A DNA stretch of 45,776 bases from a bacterium UBP2_UBA2255 (lineage in GTDB: Bacteria; Edwardsbacteria; AC1; EtOH8). Below the pieces are notes generated by a model that was not told where the DNA came from, searched no databases, and saw nothing but the letters and a program-made list of their open reading frames with translations. The position numbers and the translations under genes are program-made. This document shows positions 29,747-39,997 of this stretch, one piece after another; position 1 is the stretch's first letter; each line of letters begins with the position of its first letter. The stretch is taken from assembly GCA_002347565.1 (NCBI GenBank), contig DDXR01000062.1, forward strand, positions 1,081 through 46,856, written 5' to 3'.

Positions 29747-32700
29747 ATGACAGGAAAGAAGAACGGCATTCGCCGTCGGAGTGGTGCGGCGCACGGGACG
29801 CCAGCCTGGCCCCGCCCGGCCGCCACCACGGGAGATCCATCGCACCGCCGGCTGCTCGACAGCGTCAAGATCCCGGTGCTGGCGCTGGACCGCGGGCTGA
29901 TGATCACCTACTGCAACCGGGCCTATGCCCGGTTCGTGGGGAAGGCCGCCGGGAAGCTGACGGGTAGGGCGTTGCTGGCGGTGTTCCCCCGCCTCAAGAA
30001 CACCAAGACGGTCGCGGCATACCGTGCGGCGCTGCGTACCGGAAAACCGCAGACGGTGACCGGCAGGATGGGCGACCGCTACCTCTCGGCCCGGGTGTTC
30101 CGGACGCCGGACGGCCTGCTGGCCCTGGCCGATGATGTCACCGAGCGGACGCAGCTGGAGCAGGAACTGGCCCGGGTCCGACGGGAACTGGAGATCAAGG
30201 CCGAAAAGCGGGCCGTGTCCCTCGACCGCTCCGCCCAGGCCCTGCAGCGAGAGATAGCGCAGCGGGAGCGGACCGAGCGGGAGCTGCGTGACAGCGAGCA
30301 CAAGTACCGGGCGATCCTGGAGAACTCGCAGGACATCATCACCATTCTCAACGACGACGGCGCGGTCAGGTACGCCAACGCCGCGCTGACGACGGTGCTG
30401 GGCCATCCGGTCGGGGAAGTCCTGGGGAAGCGGGTGTTCGACTTCATCCATCCCAGCGACGCGCCCCGGGCCATCAGGCTGCTGAGCGAGCTGCAGCAAC
30501 GGCCGGGAGCGGCGCTGACGGTCGAACTGCGGCTGCGCCACGCCGACGGCAACTGGCGGATGCTGGAGGCGACCGGCAAGTCCATCCCGCAGACGCAGCT
30601 GCTGGGCGGGATCGTGGTCAACGCCCGCGACGTCACCGAAGGGTGCCAGGCCCGCGACGAGGCGCGCGAGTCGGAGCAGCGGCAGCGGGTGCTGTTCGAC
30701 CTGGCGCCGGAGGCCTACTTCCTGTGCGATCTCAAGGGGCAGCTGGCCGACTGCAACCGCGCCTTCGAGCAGATGGCCGGGGTCAGCCGGGAAGCGCTGG
30801 CCGGGAAGAGCCTGTGGGACCTGAAGCTGATCCCGATCGAGCAGGCGCCTGAACTGACGGCCCTGCTGGCCCGCAACGCCCTCGGGTTCGAGGCCGGCCC
30901 GGGCGAGTTCCGCCTGCGCACGGCAGACGGCCGGGAGTTCGACGCCGAGATCAGGACCCACCCGGTCAAGATCAAGCGCCAGCCCCTGGTGCTGGGCATG
31001 GTCGCGGACGTCACCGAGGCCCGGGGCGAACGGGAGCGCGAGCAGGGCTACTACCGGGGCCTGGAGTTCCTGGCGCGGACGGCCGGCGCGCTGGTCCGGC
31101 TGGGCAGTTCGTCCGACCTGCCGGCCTACATCGTGGACCGGCTGAGCGAGCTGATGAACGGCGCGATCGTCGGCGTGATGCTGTTCGACCCGGAAACCGG
31201 GCGGGGACGGACCCGGGCGGTGGCCGGGATCGGCGCGATCCGGGGCGCGGTGGAGAAGCTGCTGGGCTTCGATCTGCTCGACCAGACGCATGGCGACCTG
31301 GCGGCGGAGATCAGGGCGGAGATGTCGTCGGCCCGGCTGGTCCGGCAGAAGGACGGCATCTTCGAGCTGTTCTTCCGGGCGGTGCCGCGCCCGGTGTGCC
31401 GCGCCGCCGAAGCGCAGTTCAGGGTGACGGCCGTCCACGCCATGGGCATGGTGTCGAATGACAAGCTGCTGGGGGCGGTGTCGATCGTGCTGCGCGAGGG
31501 GCAGGAACTGGCGGCCCCAGCCATCGTCGAGACCTTCATCAACCAGGCGGCACTGGCGCTGGAGCGGCGCCGGGACGAGGAGCAGCTGCGGCGCGACATC
31601 GAGGAGCGCGACCGCTCGGCGGAGGCGCTGCGGCGCAGCGAGGAGTTCAGCCGGGCGGTGATCGATCACTCGCCGTTGGGGATATCGGTGCGGAGCGCCG
31701 CCGGCGAGCTGCTGACCTGCAACGCCGCCTGGAAGCGGCTGTGGGGCCTTTCCGACGAGGCGCTGATCCGGGAGATCGTCGGGCGGCGGCCGGAGCTGGT
31801 GGGCGAGCGCGACGGCTCGCTGCTGGCGGGCTGGCTGCCGGCCGTGCAGCGGGTCTACCGCGAAGGCGGCGCCCTCCATATTCCGGAGCTGCTGGTCCGC
31901 GGGGAGGACGGTCCGGAACGGTGGCTGGCGCTGCATTTTTCCGCGCTCAAGGGCGGCGGCGACGCGGTCGACCGGGTGATCATCGTCGCCGAGGACATCA
32001 GCGAGCGCCGCCGCAGCCAGGAGCAGGTCAAGCGCAGCGAGCAGCACTTCCGGGCGCTGATCGAGCGCTCCTCGGAGGTGATCACCATTCTCGACCGGGA
32101 AGGCGTCATCCGCTACAAGAGCCCCGCGGTGGAGCGGGAGCTGGGCTACCGGCCGGACGAGCTGGCCGGCAAGCCGGTGTTCGATTTCATCCATCCCGAG
32201 GACGCCGCGGACCTGCTGAAGCTGTTCGGTGAGGCGCTGGCGACGCCCGGGTCGACCGGCACGGCGGAGTTCAGGTTCCGGCACCGGGAGGGAAGCTGGG
32301 TGTCGCTGGCGGCGACCGGCCAGAACCTGCTGCACGATCCGGCCGTGGGCGGCGTGGTCATCAACTCGCGCAACATCACCGGCCGCAAGCAGGCGGCGGA
32401 GGCGCTGCGGGAGTCGGAGCAGCAGTACCGCGGGGTCTTCGACAACGCGGCCGAGGGCATCTACCGCACGACGCCGGACGGCCGGGTGCTGCTGGCCAAC
32501 CCGGCGCTGGTGCGGATGCTGGGCTACGACAGCCTGGAACGTCTGCTGCAGCGCGACATCGACGCCGAAGGCTACCTCGACCCCGGCACCCGGAAAACAT
32601 TCAAGGAGCGGATCGAACGCGACGGGGCGGTGCGCGATTTCGTGAACTCCTGGCGCCGCCAGGACGGCACCGAACTGGTGGTCAGGGAGAACGCGCGCGC

Positions 32701-35700
32701 GGTGCGCGCTGCGGACGGTTCGACCCAATACTACGAGGGGACGGTCGAGGACATCACGGCCCGGATGGCGGCGATGCGGGCGATGCAGGAGTCGGAGGAA
32801 CGCTACCGCGCCCTGGTCGAGACCATGAGCGACGGCCTGGTGATGACCGACAACGAGGGGGTCATCCTGTTCGCCAACGACCGGCTGTGCCGGATGCTGG
32901 GGTATGGCAAGGACGAGCTGCGCGGCCGGGTGGGCATCGAAGCGCTGATCACGCCCGAGGATCGGGAGTTGGTCCGGGAAAAGAGCCGGCAACGGCTGGC
33001 CGGAGCCGCCGAGCGCCACCGGGTCCGGATGTCGCGCAAGGACGGCACGGCGATATGGGTGGGGATCAGCGCCACGCCGTTCTGCGGCGCCGACGGCGCA
33101 GCCGCTGGCGCCATCAGCGTGATCTCGGACGTCGAAATGGAGCAGCGGGCGAAACAGGCGCTGGCGGAGTCGGAGCAGCGCTACCGGGCGCTGGCGGAGG
33201 CGTCGCCGGACATGATCTTCGTCGTCGGGCCGGACGGCGAGGTGCAGTACGCCAACGAGGCCTGCGGCCGGGCCTTCGGCCGCGGCGCCGCAGGGCTCAC
33301 CGGCCAGCGGGTGTCCGAACTGTTCACGGGCGAGACCGCCCGGCGGCAGGGGGAGAACATGGGCAGGGTTTTCAGGACCGGAGAGCCGCTGTTCATCGAG
33401 GGCGAGAGCGTTTTCCCCGGCGGGCCGCGCTGGCTGGAGACCTGGCTGGTGCCGCTCAAGGATGCGGCCGGGGCGGTGACGGCGGTCCAGGGCGTTTCGC
33501 GGGATGTCACCGATCGCAAGAACGCCGCCCGGGCGCTGGAGCAGAGCGAAGGCAAGTACCGGACCCTCTTCGACCAGGCATCGGACGGGATCATGTTCAT
33601 GCCGGTCGACGGATCGGAGATCATGGTCAACCAGTCGTTCGCGCGGATGCACGGCTACGACAGCCCGGCCGAGATGGCGGGCATCAAGCTTGATGACCTG
33701 GACACGCCGGAAACGGCGGCGCTGGCGCCGGAGCGCCTGCGGCGGTTGGCGGAGGGCGAGGCGATGAGCTTCGAGGTCGAGCACCGCCACAAGCAGGGAC
33801 ACGCGTTCCCGCTGCAGGTGTCGTGCAGCACCGTCGAGATCGGGGGGCGGAAGTACTTCCTGGGTTTCCACCGGGACATCAGCGAGCGCCGGCGCGCCGA
33901 GGAAGCGCTGCGGGAGCTGAACCGCCGGATCGAATACGTGCTGGGCGCGACCAGGACGGGGTTCGACATCATCGACAGCGAGTTCAACGTCGTCTACATC
34001 GATCCGGAATGGAAGAAAACGTACGGCGAGCCGGCCGGCCGCAAATGCCACGAGTACTTCATGGGCCGGCGGCAGGTCTGCCCGAACTGCGGCATCGTAA
34101 CCGCGTTGCGGGAGAAGAAAGCCACGGTCACCGAGGAGTTCCTGGAACGCGAGCAGCGCTGGGTGGAGGTGCACACCATCCCGTTCCAGAACCCGGCCGG
34201 CCAGTGGCTGGTGGCCGAGTTCAACATCGACATCAATGCCCGGAAGAATGCCGACGCGGTGCTGCGGGAGAGCGAGCGCCGCTACCGCAGCCTGATCGAC
34301 AACATGAGCGATGGGGTTTACCGCACGTCCGGCGGCGGCAAGTTCCTGGATGCCAACCCGGCCATGGCGAGAATGTTCGGGTACGACAGCAGGGAGGAGC
34401 TGCTGCAGGCCGACATCCCGCGCGACCTCTATTTTTCCGAGGACGACCGGCTGACGACATACCCCGAGGACGGCTCGGACCGCCGCCGCGCCCTGCGGAT
34501 GAAGCGCCGGGACGGGTCGGAGATCTGGGTGGAGGACAGCTGCCGCTACGTCAAGGGGGGCGACGGCCGGGTGGAGGTGCACGAGGGCGTGCTGCGAGAC
34601 ATCACCGAGCGCCGGCGGGCGGAGGAGTCGCTGCGGGAGAGCGAGGAGCGCTACCGCACGGCCCTGGAGTCGATGACCGACGCGGTGCACGTGGTGGACC
34701 GCGACCTGCGGATCGTGCTGGTCAACTCGGCGTTTGCGGCATGGATGGATCAGTTCGGGCTCGCCGGCGACATCGCCGGCAAGACCGTCTTCGAGGCCTT
34801 CCCGTTCCTGCCGCCGGGCGTGCGGGATGAGTACCGCCGGGTGCTCGACCAAGCGGTGACGGTGGCCACCGAGGAGACCACCGAGCTGGCCGGCAGGGCC
34901 GTCGTGACCGCGACCCGCAAGATACCGGTGGAGATCGACGGCAGGGTGGAGCGGGTGCTGACCGTGATCCGGGACGTCACCGAGCGCCGGGCGGCCGAGG
35001 AGCGGATCCGGTTCCTGACCTTCCACGACCGCCTGACCGGCCTGTTCAACCGGGCCTGCTTCGAGGAACGGGCCCGGGAGTTCGACGCGCCCGGGCACCT
35101 CCCGCTGTCGCTGATCATGGGCGACGCCAACGGCCTGAAGCTGGTCAACGACGCCTTCGGCCACGAGGCCGGCGATCGGTTCCTGCAGCGGATCGCCGCC
35201 ATCATCACCTCGTGCGTCAGGCCGGGCGACCTGGTGTTCCGCTGGGGCGGCGACGAGTTCGTGGTGCTGATGCCCGGCGCGGCGCCCGACGCGGCCAGGG
35301 AGGTATGCGATGCCGTCCGTCGCGCCTGCGCGGCCGCGGCCGAGGACCCGATCCGTCCCAGCATCGCCCTGGGCGCCGGCACCAAGACCGACCCGGCGCA
35401 GCGGCTGTCCCAGGTGATGATGGAGGCCGAGGACCGGATGTACCGCCATAAGCTGGTGGAAAGCAGGAGCCTCCGCAGCTCGATCGTGTCGTCGCTGGGC
35501 CGGACCCTGTGGGAGGCCGATTACGAGACTGAGGAGCACGCCCTGCGGCTGCAGGAGCTGGCCGGGGAGTTCGGCCGGGCGCTCAACCTGTCGGACAGCG
35601 AGATGAACGACCTGCAGATGCTGGCGGCGCTCCACGACATCGGCAAGATCGCCATCGCCGACAACATCCTGCTCAAGCCGGCAATGCTGTCCGAGGACGA

Positions 35701-36025
35701 GTGGGAGATCGTGCGCAAGCACCCCGAGATCGGCTTCCGGATCGCCCAGGCCTCGCCAGAGCTGGCGCCGATCGCCGAGGGCATCCTGTCCCACCACGAG
35801 CGCTGGGACGGCGCCGGCTACCCCCAGGGCCTGCAGGCGGAGAAGATCCCCCTGCTGGCGCGGATCCTGGCGATCATCGATGCGTACGACGTGATGACCC
35901 AGAAGCGGCTGTACAAGACGGTAGTGTCCAGCAAGGAGGCGGTGGCCGAGTTGCGGCGCTGCGCCGGCACCCAGTTCGATCCCCGGCTGGTGGACCTGTT
36001 CATCAAGATCATCTCCCGCAAATGA
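29747..36025 (+). CDS. Giant multi-PAS GGDEF and HD-GYP c-di-GMP signalling protein
   Basis: 2,092 residues, no signal peptide or membrane helix. Order: PAS1 (~35-130), short coiled coil, PAS2 (~183), PAS3 (~308), GAF (~435-610), then PAS4-PAS12 starting near 632, 764, 890, 1015, 1141, 1266, 1393, 1508 and 1632. Most begin with an SExxYR-type line. GGDEF follows (~1758-1905, RWGGDEF intact near 1830, I-site RPGD five residues upstream), then HD-GYP (~1928-2092, LHDIGK near 1960, HHERWDGAGYPQG near 2020). Both c-di-GMP synthase and phosphodiesterase halves look intact, so activity may switch with PAS/GAF inputs. PAS10 contains a CPNC pair (RRQVCPNCGIV) that could bind metal or sense redox. The start is the ATG at 29747 after GGGGAG; an in-frame extension to 29549 is not supported. 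Confidence 0.93.
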   Translation: MTGKKNGIRRRSGAAHGTPAWPRPAATTGDPSHRRLLDSVKIPVLALDRGLMITYCNRAYARFVGKAAGKLTGRALLAVFPRLKNTKTVAAYRAALRTGKPQTVTGRMGDRYLSARVFRTPDGLLALADDVTERTQLEQELARVRRELEIKAEKRAVSLDRSAQALQREIAQRERTERELRDSEHKYRAILENSQDIITILNDDGAVRYANAALTTVLGHPVGEVLGKRVFDFIHPSDAPRAIRLLSELQQRPGAALTVELRLRHADGNWRMLEATGKSIPQTQLLGGIVVNARDVTEGCQARDEARESEQRQRVLFDLAPEAYFLCDLKGQLADCNRAFEQMAGVSREALAGKSLWDLKLIPIEQAPELTALLARNALGFEAGPGEFRLRTADGREFDAEIRTHPVKIKRQPLVLGMVADVTEARGEREREQGYYRGLEFLARTAGALVRLGSSSDLPAYIVDRLSELMNGAIVGVMLFDPETGRGRTRAVAGIGAIRGAVEKLLGFDLLDQTHGDLAAEIRAEMSSARLVRQKDGIFELFFRAVPRPVCRAAEAQFRVTAVHAMGMVSNDKLLGAVSIVLREGQELAAPAIVETFINQAALALERRRDEEQLRRDIEERDRSAEALRRSEEFSRAVIDHSPLGISVRSAAGELLTCNAAWKRLWGLSDEALIREIVGRRPELVGERDGSLLAGWLPAVQRVYREGGALHIPELLVRGEDGPERWLALHFSALKGGGDAVDRVIIVAEDISERRRSQEQVKRSEQHFRALIERSSEVITILDREGVIRYKSPAVERELGYRPDELAGKPVFDFIHPEDAADLLKLFGEALATPGSTGTAEFRFRHREGSWVSLAATGQNLLHDPAVGGVVINSRNITGRKQAAEALRESEQQYRGVFDNAAEGIYRTTPDGRVLLANPALVRMLGYDSLERLLQRDIDAEGYLDPGTRKTFKERIERDGAVRDFVNSWRRQDGTELVVRENARAVRAADGSTQYYEGTVEDITARMAAMRAMQESEERYRALVETMSDGLVMTDNEGVILFANDRLCRMLGYGKDELRGRVGIEALITPEDRELVREKSRQRLAGAAERHRVRMSRKDGTAIWVGISATPFCGADGAAAGAISVISDVEMEQRAKQALAESEQRYRALAEASPDMIFVVGPDGEVQYANEACGRAFGRGAAGLTGQRVSELFTGETARRQGENMGRVFRTGEPLFIEGESVFPGGPRWLETWLVPLKDAAGAVTAVQGVSRDVTDRKNAARALEQSEGKYRTLFDQASDGIMFMPVDGSEIMVNQSFARMHGYDSPAEMAGIKLDDLDTPETAALAPERLRRLAEGEAMSFEVEHRHKQGHAFPLQVSCSTVEIGGRKYFLGFHRDISERRRAEEALRELNRRIEYVLGATRTGFDIIDSEFNVVYIDPEWKKTYGEPAGRKCHEYFMGRRQVCPNCGIVTALREKKATVTEEFLEREQRWVEVHTIPFQNPAGQWLVAEFNIDINARKNADAVLRESERRYRSLIDNMSDGVYRTSGGGKFLDANPAMARMFGYDSREELLQADIPRDLYFSEDDRLTTYPEDGSDRRRALRMKRRDGSEIWVEDSCRYVKGGDGRVEVHEGVLRDITERRRAEESLRESEERYRTALESMTDAVHVVDRDLRIVLVNSAFAAWMDQFGLAGDIAGKTVFEAFPFLPPGVRDEYRRVLDQAVTVATEETTELAGRAVVTATRKIPVEIDGRVERVLTVIRDVTERRAAEERIRFLTFHDRLTGLFNRACFEERAREFDAPGHLPLSLIMGDANGLKLVNDAFGHEAGDRFLQRIAAIITSCVRPGDLVFRWGGDEFVVLMPGAAPDAAREVCDAVRRACAAAAEDPIRPSIALGAGTKTDPAQRLSQVMMEAEDRMYRHKLVESRSLRSSIVSSLGRTLWEADYETEEHALRLQELAGEFGRALNLSDSEMNDLQMLAALHDIGKIAIADNILLKPAMLSEDEWEIVRKHPEIGFRIAQASPELAPIAEGILSHHERWDGAGYPQGLQAEKIPLLARILAIIDAYDVMTQKRLYKTVVSSKEAVAELRRCAGTQFDPRLVDLFIKIISRK

Positions 36026-36061
36026 CCGCAAAGGCGAGCCCATGGCACGGCAGGTAGCACG

Positions 36062-38188
36062 ATGAGGACGCGGCCGGTCGACTTGTCCGCATTGATAGAA
36101 CACTGCCCGGACATCGTGCTCGTGATCGACGCCCGGGCCCGGGTGGCCTACGCCAGCCCGGCGGTCGAGCGCTGGACCGGATTCACCCCCGGGGAGTTCG
36201 TCAAGCAGCGGCTGAGGCAGCTGGTCCATCCCGACGACCTGCCGGGGCTGGCCCGGCGCTACCGGGCCGCGGCCAGGGAGCCGCGGTCGGAGCAAGCGGC
36301 CGTGGTGCGGATCCGGCACAAGGACGGCGGCTGGCGCTGGCTCGAGGTAGCGGGGCGCATGCTGCCGGACCACGCCGGCGTGGGCGGCATCGTCGTCAGC
36401 GCCCGGGACGTCACCGCCCGCAGGCAGGATGACGAGCGGCGGCGGGCGCTGGAGAAGGCGGTGGAGACCATGCAGCTGGGGTTGACCATCTCCGACCCGG
36501 AAGGCACCATCCTCTACTCCAACCCGGCCGAGGCGGCCATGCACGGCTACCGGCCGGGCGAGCTGGAGGGGCGGAGCGTTCGGGTGTTCGCCCCCGACTG
36601 GCTGTGGCACAAGCTGTCGATGAGCCAGGAGAAGCGGTTGCGGCGTTACGGGCGGGAGAGCGTCAACGTCCGCCGGGACGGTTCCGAGTTCCCGGTGCAG
36701 ATCCTGTCGGACGTGGTCAAGGACGAGCGCGGCACGCCGACGGCGATCGTCACCACCAGCGAGGACATCTCCAACCGCAAGCATTTGGACAATCTGCTGC
36801 GGAAGCGCGAGCAGTACTTCAAGGCCCTGATCGAGAACGCCCAGGACGTCATCGCCATCATCAACCGCAAAGGGGTCGTCAAGTTCGCCAGCCCGGCGGT
36901 GACCGCGGTGCTGGGGCATCCGGTGGAGGGCCTGCTGGGGACGGTGATCTTCGAACTGGTGCACCCCGAGGACCGGGCCCGCGCTGCGGAAGAGTTCGCC
37001 CGGGGCATCGCCCAGCCCGGCGCCGTGCGCAGCCTGGAGGTGCGGGTCCGCGCCGCCGACGGCGGATGGCGGCACATCGAGGCCATCAGCAAGAACCTGC
37101 TGGACGACCAGGTGGTGGCCGGCGTGATCATCAACTGCCGCGACATCACCGAGCGCAAGCGGGCCGAGGAGCAGATCCGCTACCTCAGCTTCCACGACAA
37201 GCTGACCGGCCTGTACAACCGGGCCTATTTCGAGGAGGGGCTGTCCCGGCTGGACGCCGAGCGGCTGTTCCCGATCAGCATCATCCTGGGCGACGCCAAC
37301 GGCCTGAAGCTGGCCAACGACGTGTTCGGGCACGACGAGGGCGACCGGCTGCTGCGCAAGATCGCCCAGATCCTCCGCCAGTGCTGCCGCAAGGAGGACA
37401 TCATCGCGCGCTGGGGCGGCGACGAGTTCGCCATCCTGCTGCCCAAGACGCCGCAGTCGACGGCGCTCGACCTGTGCGACCGCATCCGCCGCACCTGCGT
37501 CGAGGCCGGCCGTTCGCCGGTCGGGGTCTCGATCGCGCTGGGAGTTGCCACGAAGGACGGGGCCCGGCAGGACGTCGATGACGTCCTGAAGCTGGCCGAA
37601 AACCGGATGTACAAGTTCAAGCTGGCCGAAAGCCGCAGCGCCCAGAGCACCATCATCGCCACCCTGGAGAAGGACCTGGTATCGTCAGGGTTCGAGGCCG
37701 AGGAGCACCTGTTCTCGGTCAAGAACCTGGCCTTCCGCTTCGGCCTGGCCCTGCGGCTGACGGACGCGGCGCTGGACGAACTGCTGCTGGCGGCATCGTT
37801 CCATGACGTCGGCAAGCTGTCGATCGCGCCCGCCATCCTGGGCAGGACGGGGCCGCTGACCGACGGCGAACGGGAGGCGGTCCGCGCGCACGCCGAGATC
37901 GGCTACCGCATCGCCAAGGCGTCGCCCGAAATCGGGCACATCGCGGACGCCATCCTGTATCACCACGAGCGCTGGGACGGCGCCGGCTATCCCGAGGGCA
38001 AGCGCGAGTATGCCATCCCGCAGGCGGCCCGGATGATCGCCATCGTCGACGCCTACGACATGATGCAGCGCGACCGGCCGTACCGCAAGGGCATGGACAA
38101 GGCCGCCGCGCTGGAAGAGCTGGAGCGTTGCGCCGGTTCGCAGTTCGACCCCGAGCTGGTGCGGCAGTTCGCCAGAGTCATCGGGTAG
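36062..38188 (+). CDS. PAS3-GGDEF-HD-GYP c-di-GMP signalling protein
   Basis: 708 residues, soluble. Three PAS domains (~1-120, 130-245, 250-365), then GGDEF (~373-523, RWGGDEFAILLP near 450, RKED I-site just before it) and HD-GYP (~543-708, SFHDVGK near 579, HHERWDGAGYPEG near 634). All synthase and phosphodiesterase motifs are intact. The GGDEF-HD-GYP half is closely related by eye to the one in the preceding gene, 36 nt upstream on the same strand, so the pair probably arose by duplication of the C-terminal module. The two are likely co-transcribed. Input ligand unknown. Confidence 0.94.
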   Translation: MRTRPVDLSALIEHCPDIVLVIDARARVAYASPAVERWTGFTPGEFVKQRLRQLVHPDDLPGLARRYRAAAREPRSEQAAVVRIRHKDGGWRWLEVAGRMLPDHAGVGGIVVSARDVTARRQDDERRRALEKAVETMQLGLTISDPEGTILYSNPAEAAMHGYRPGELEGRSVRVFAPDWLWHKLSMSQEKRLRRYGRESVNVRRDGSEFPVQILSDVVKDERGTPTAIVTTSEDISNRKHLDNLLRKREQYFKALIENAQDVIAIINRKGVVKFASPAVTAVLGHPVEGLLGTVIFELVHPEDRARAAEEFARGIAQPGAVRSLEVRVRAADGGWRHIEAISKNLLDDQVVAGVIINCRDITERKRAEEQIRYLSFHDKLTGLYNRAYFEEGLSRLDAERLFPISIILGDANGLKLANDVFGHDEGDRLLRKIAQILRQCCRKEDIIARWGGDEFAILLPKTPQSTALDLCDRIRRTCVEAGRSPVGVSIALGVATKDGARQDVDDVLKLAENRMYKFKLAESRSAQSTIIATLEKDLVSSGFEAEEHLFSVKNLAFRFGLALRLTDAALDELLLAASFHDVGKLSIAPAILGRTGPLTDGEREAVRAHAEIGYRIAKASPEIGHIADAILYHHERWDGAGYPEGKREYAIPQAARMIAIVDAYDMMQRDRPYRKGMDKAAALEELERCAGSQFDPELVRQFARVIG

Positions 38189-38237
38189 GCGGCCCGCCGC
38201 CGCCAGGCCGGCGGCGGAAACAGCCCAGAGGAGCACC

Positions 38238-38933
38238 ATGTCCATCCTGATGCACAATGCCGGCCGGGCGCTGGCCATGCTGGCGGGGCTCGATCCCGAG
38301 CTGTGGTCGATCGTGGGGCTGTCGCTGGAAGTCTCCGCGCTCTCCTCGCTGCTCGCCGCCGGCGCCGCCCTGCCGCTGTCGCTGGCCATCACCCACCGCG
38401 AATTCCCCGGCCAGCGGGCGGTGATCGGCGCGGTCAACAGCCTGATCGCGGTGCCGGCGGTGGTCATCGGCCTGGCCTGCTACCTGCTGCTCTCCCGCTC
38501 CGGGCCGCTGGGATTCTGGCGGCTGCTGTACACGCCCTGGGCGATGGTCGCCGCCCAGGCGGCCCTGGCCCTGCCGCTGATGACCGGCCTGTCCGTGGCG
38601 GCCCTGCAGGCGGTCGGCCCCCGCATCCGGGAGACGATGCTGACGCTGGGCGCCGGGCGCCGGCAGGCGGCCTGGGGGACGATGCGGGAAGCCCGCTTCG
38701 CCCTGGCGGCGGCCTTCATCACCGGGTTCGCCCGCGTGCTGGGCGAGACCGGCATGACGATGATGGTGGGCGGCAACATCAAGGGCGAGACCAGGGTGAT
38801 GACCACCGCCATCGCGCTGGAAACGATCAAGGGCAACTTCGAGCTGGGCATCGCGCTGGGACTGGTCCTGCTGGCCGTCGCGATCGCCGTCAACGTCGCC
38901 CTGCAGGCGGTCCAGGGAAGGGCCGGACGGTGA
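38238..38933 (+). CDS. tupB: ABC transporter permease, tungstate (TupB)-like
   Basis: 231 residues with about five to six transmembrane helices. The cytoplasmic EAA-like loop is visible as MLTLGAGRRQAAWGTMREARFALAAAFITGFARVLGETG near residues 135-172. The LGETGMTMMVGGNIKGETRVMTTAI continuation is characteristic of tungstate-type TupB permeases. It forms the membrane channel for oxyanion uptake. It follows the second c-di-GMP gene by 49 nt and overlaps its ATPase by 4 nt (GTGA). No periplasmic binding protein (TupA) is adjacent. Confidence 0.88.
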   Translation: MSILMHNAGRALAMLAGLDPELWSIVGLSLEVSALSSLLAAGAALPLSLAITHREFPGQRAVIGAVNSLIAVPAVVIGLACYLLLSRSGPLGFWRLLYTPWAMVAAQAALALPLMTGLSVAALQAVGPRIRETMLTLGAGRRQAAWGTMREARFALAAAFITGFARVLGETGMTMMVGGNIKGETRVMTTAIALETIKGNFELGIALGLVLLAVAIAVNVALQAVQGRAGR

Positions 38934-39997
38934 GGATCGCCGCCAGCGGCCTGGTGAAATCCTTCGACCGGCGGCGTGTCCTGGACGGGGTCTCGCTGGA
39001 GGTCGGCGCGCCCGGCGTGCACGCGCTGGTGGGCCCCAACGGCTCGGGCAAGACGACGCTGATGCGGCTGCTGGCGCTGCTGGAACGGCCGGACGAAGGG
39101 ACGATAACCTACGACGGCGACCCGGCCGGCGCCGCGGAGACCCGGGCCGCGGCGCTGCGGCGGCGGATGGCGCTGGTCCACAATCCAGCGGTGATGCTGT
39201 CGGGCACGGTGCGCTACAACGTGGGGTACGGCCCGATGGTCAGGCGAGCCCCGTCGGGCGACCGGCGGCGGCTGGTCGAGGAGCTGCTGGAGAGCATGTC
39301 GCTGGGCGGATTCGGACGGCGGGAGGCGCGGACGCTGTCCGCCGGGGAGATCCAGCGGGTGGCCCTGGCGCGGGCGATGGCCGCGGGCCCGGAAACGCTC
39401 TTCCTGGACGAGCCCACGGCCAACCTCGACCCGCTCAGCGCCAGAACCATCGAACAGGCCATCGCCGGGCTGGCGCGGCGCGGGGTCCGCATCGTGCTGG
39501 CCACGCACAACCTGTGGCAGGTGGAGCGGCTGGCCGACCGGCTGTGGTTCCTCAACGACGGCAGGATCTCCCTCTCCGGGCCGGCCGCCGACATCCTGCA
39601 CCGGGGCGACCAGGCGTTCTGGGGGAGGTTCCTGGGCAGGGATAACTTGTTCTCGGGCGAGGTGGTCCGCGAGGCAGGTCGCGCCGTGTTCCGCGCCGGT
39701 TCCGCCGCCTTCGAGGTGGTGTCGGATCTTGAGGGCAAGGCGCTGGCCAGCCTCAATCCGAACGAGATCATCCTCTCGCGGGGGAGGCTGGCCAGCAGCG
39801 CCCGCAACACGCTCGCAGGCCCGGTCACAGGCATGGCATTCGAGGACGGCGTGTATAAGGTTGCGATCGATGCCGGCATACCGCTGATCGCCGCGGTCAC
39901 GAAGGCCTCGCGGGACGAGCTGGGGCTTGACGGCGGCGTAAATGTTTTTGCGACGTTCAAGGCCAGCGCCGTGAGGGTTTGGAAAGAGACAGAGTGA
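38930..39997 (+). CDS. tupC: ABC transporter ATP-binding protein, tungstate/molybdate-type
   Basis: 355 residues from a GTG overlapping the permease stop (GTGA). Walker A VGPNGSGKTT near residue 34, signature LSAGEIQRVALARAMA near 138, Walker B ETLFLDEPTANLDP near 158 and the switch histidine in LATHN near 188 are complete. The C-terminal ~120 residues form a TOBE/MOP-type domain (TLAGPVTGMAFEDG...ATFKASAVRVW), which in such transporters binds oxyanion and regulates uptake. Longer than TupC without MOP. Molybdate or tungstate is likely; the choice cannot be made from sequence. Confidence 0.85.
   Translation: MRIAASGLVKSFDRRRVLDGVSLEVGAPGVHALVGPNGSGKTTLMRLLALLERPDEGTITYDGDPAGAAETRAAALRRRMALVHNPAVMLSGTVRYNVGYGPMVRRAPSGDRRRLVEELLESMSLGGFGRREARTLSAGEIQRVALARAMAAGPETLFLDEPTANLDPLSARTIEQAIAGLARRGVRIVLATHNLWQVERLADRLWFLNDGRISLSGPAADILHRGDQAFWGRFLGRDNLFSGEVVREAGRAVFRAGSAAFEVVSDLEGKALASLNPNEIILSRGRLASSARNTLAGPVTGMAFEDGVYKVAIDAGIPLIAAVTKASRDELGLDGGVNVFATFKASAVRVWKETE

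Noticed and set aside
29696..37333. Very long open frame on the minus strand opposite the two PAS/c-di-GMP genes
   Set aside because: Stop-free antisense frames are expected opposite G+C-rich genes. The translation is low-complexity (Gln, Arg, Leu, Val, Asp rich), has no domain motif, and the plus-strand proteins are unmistakable.
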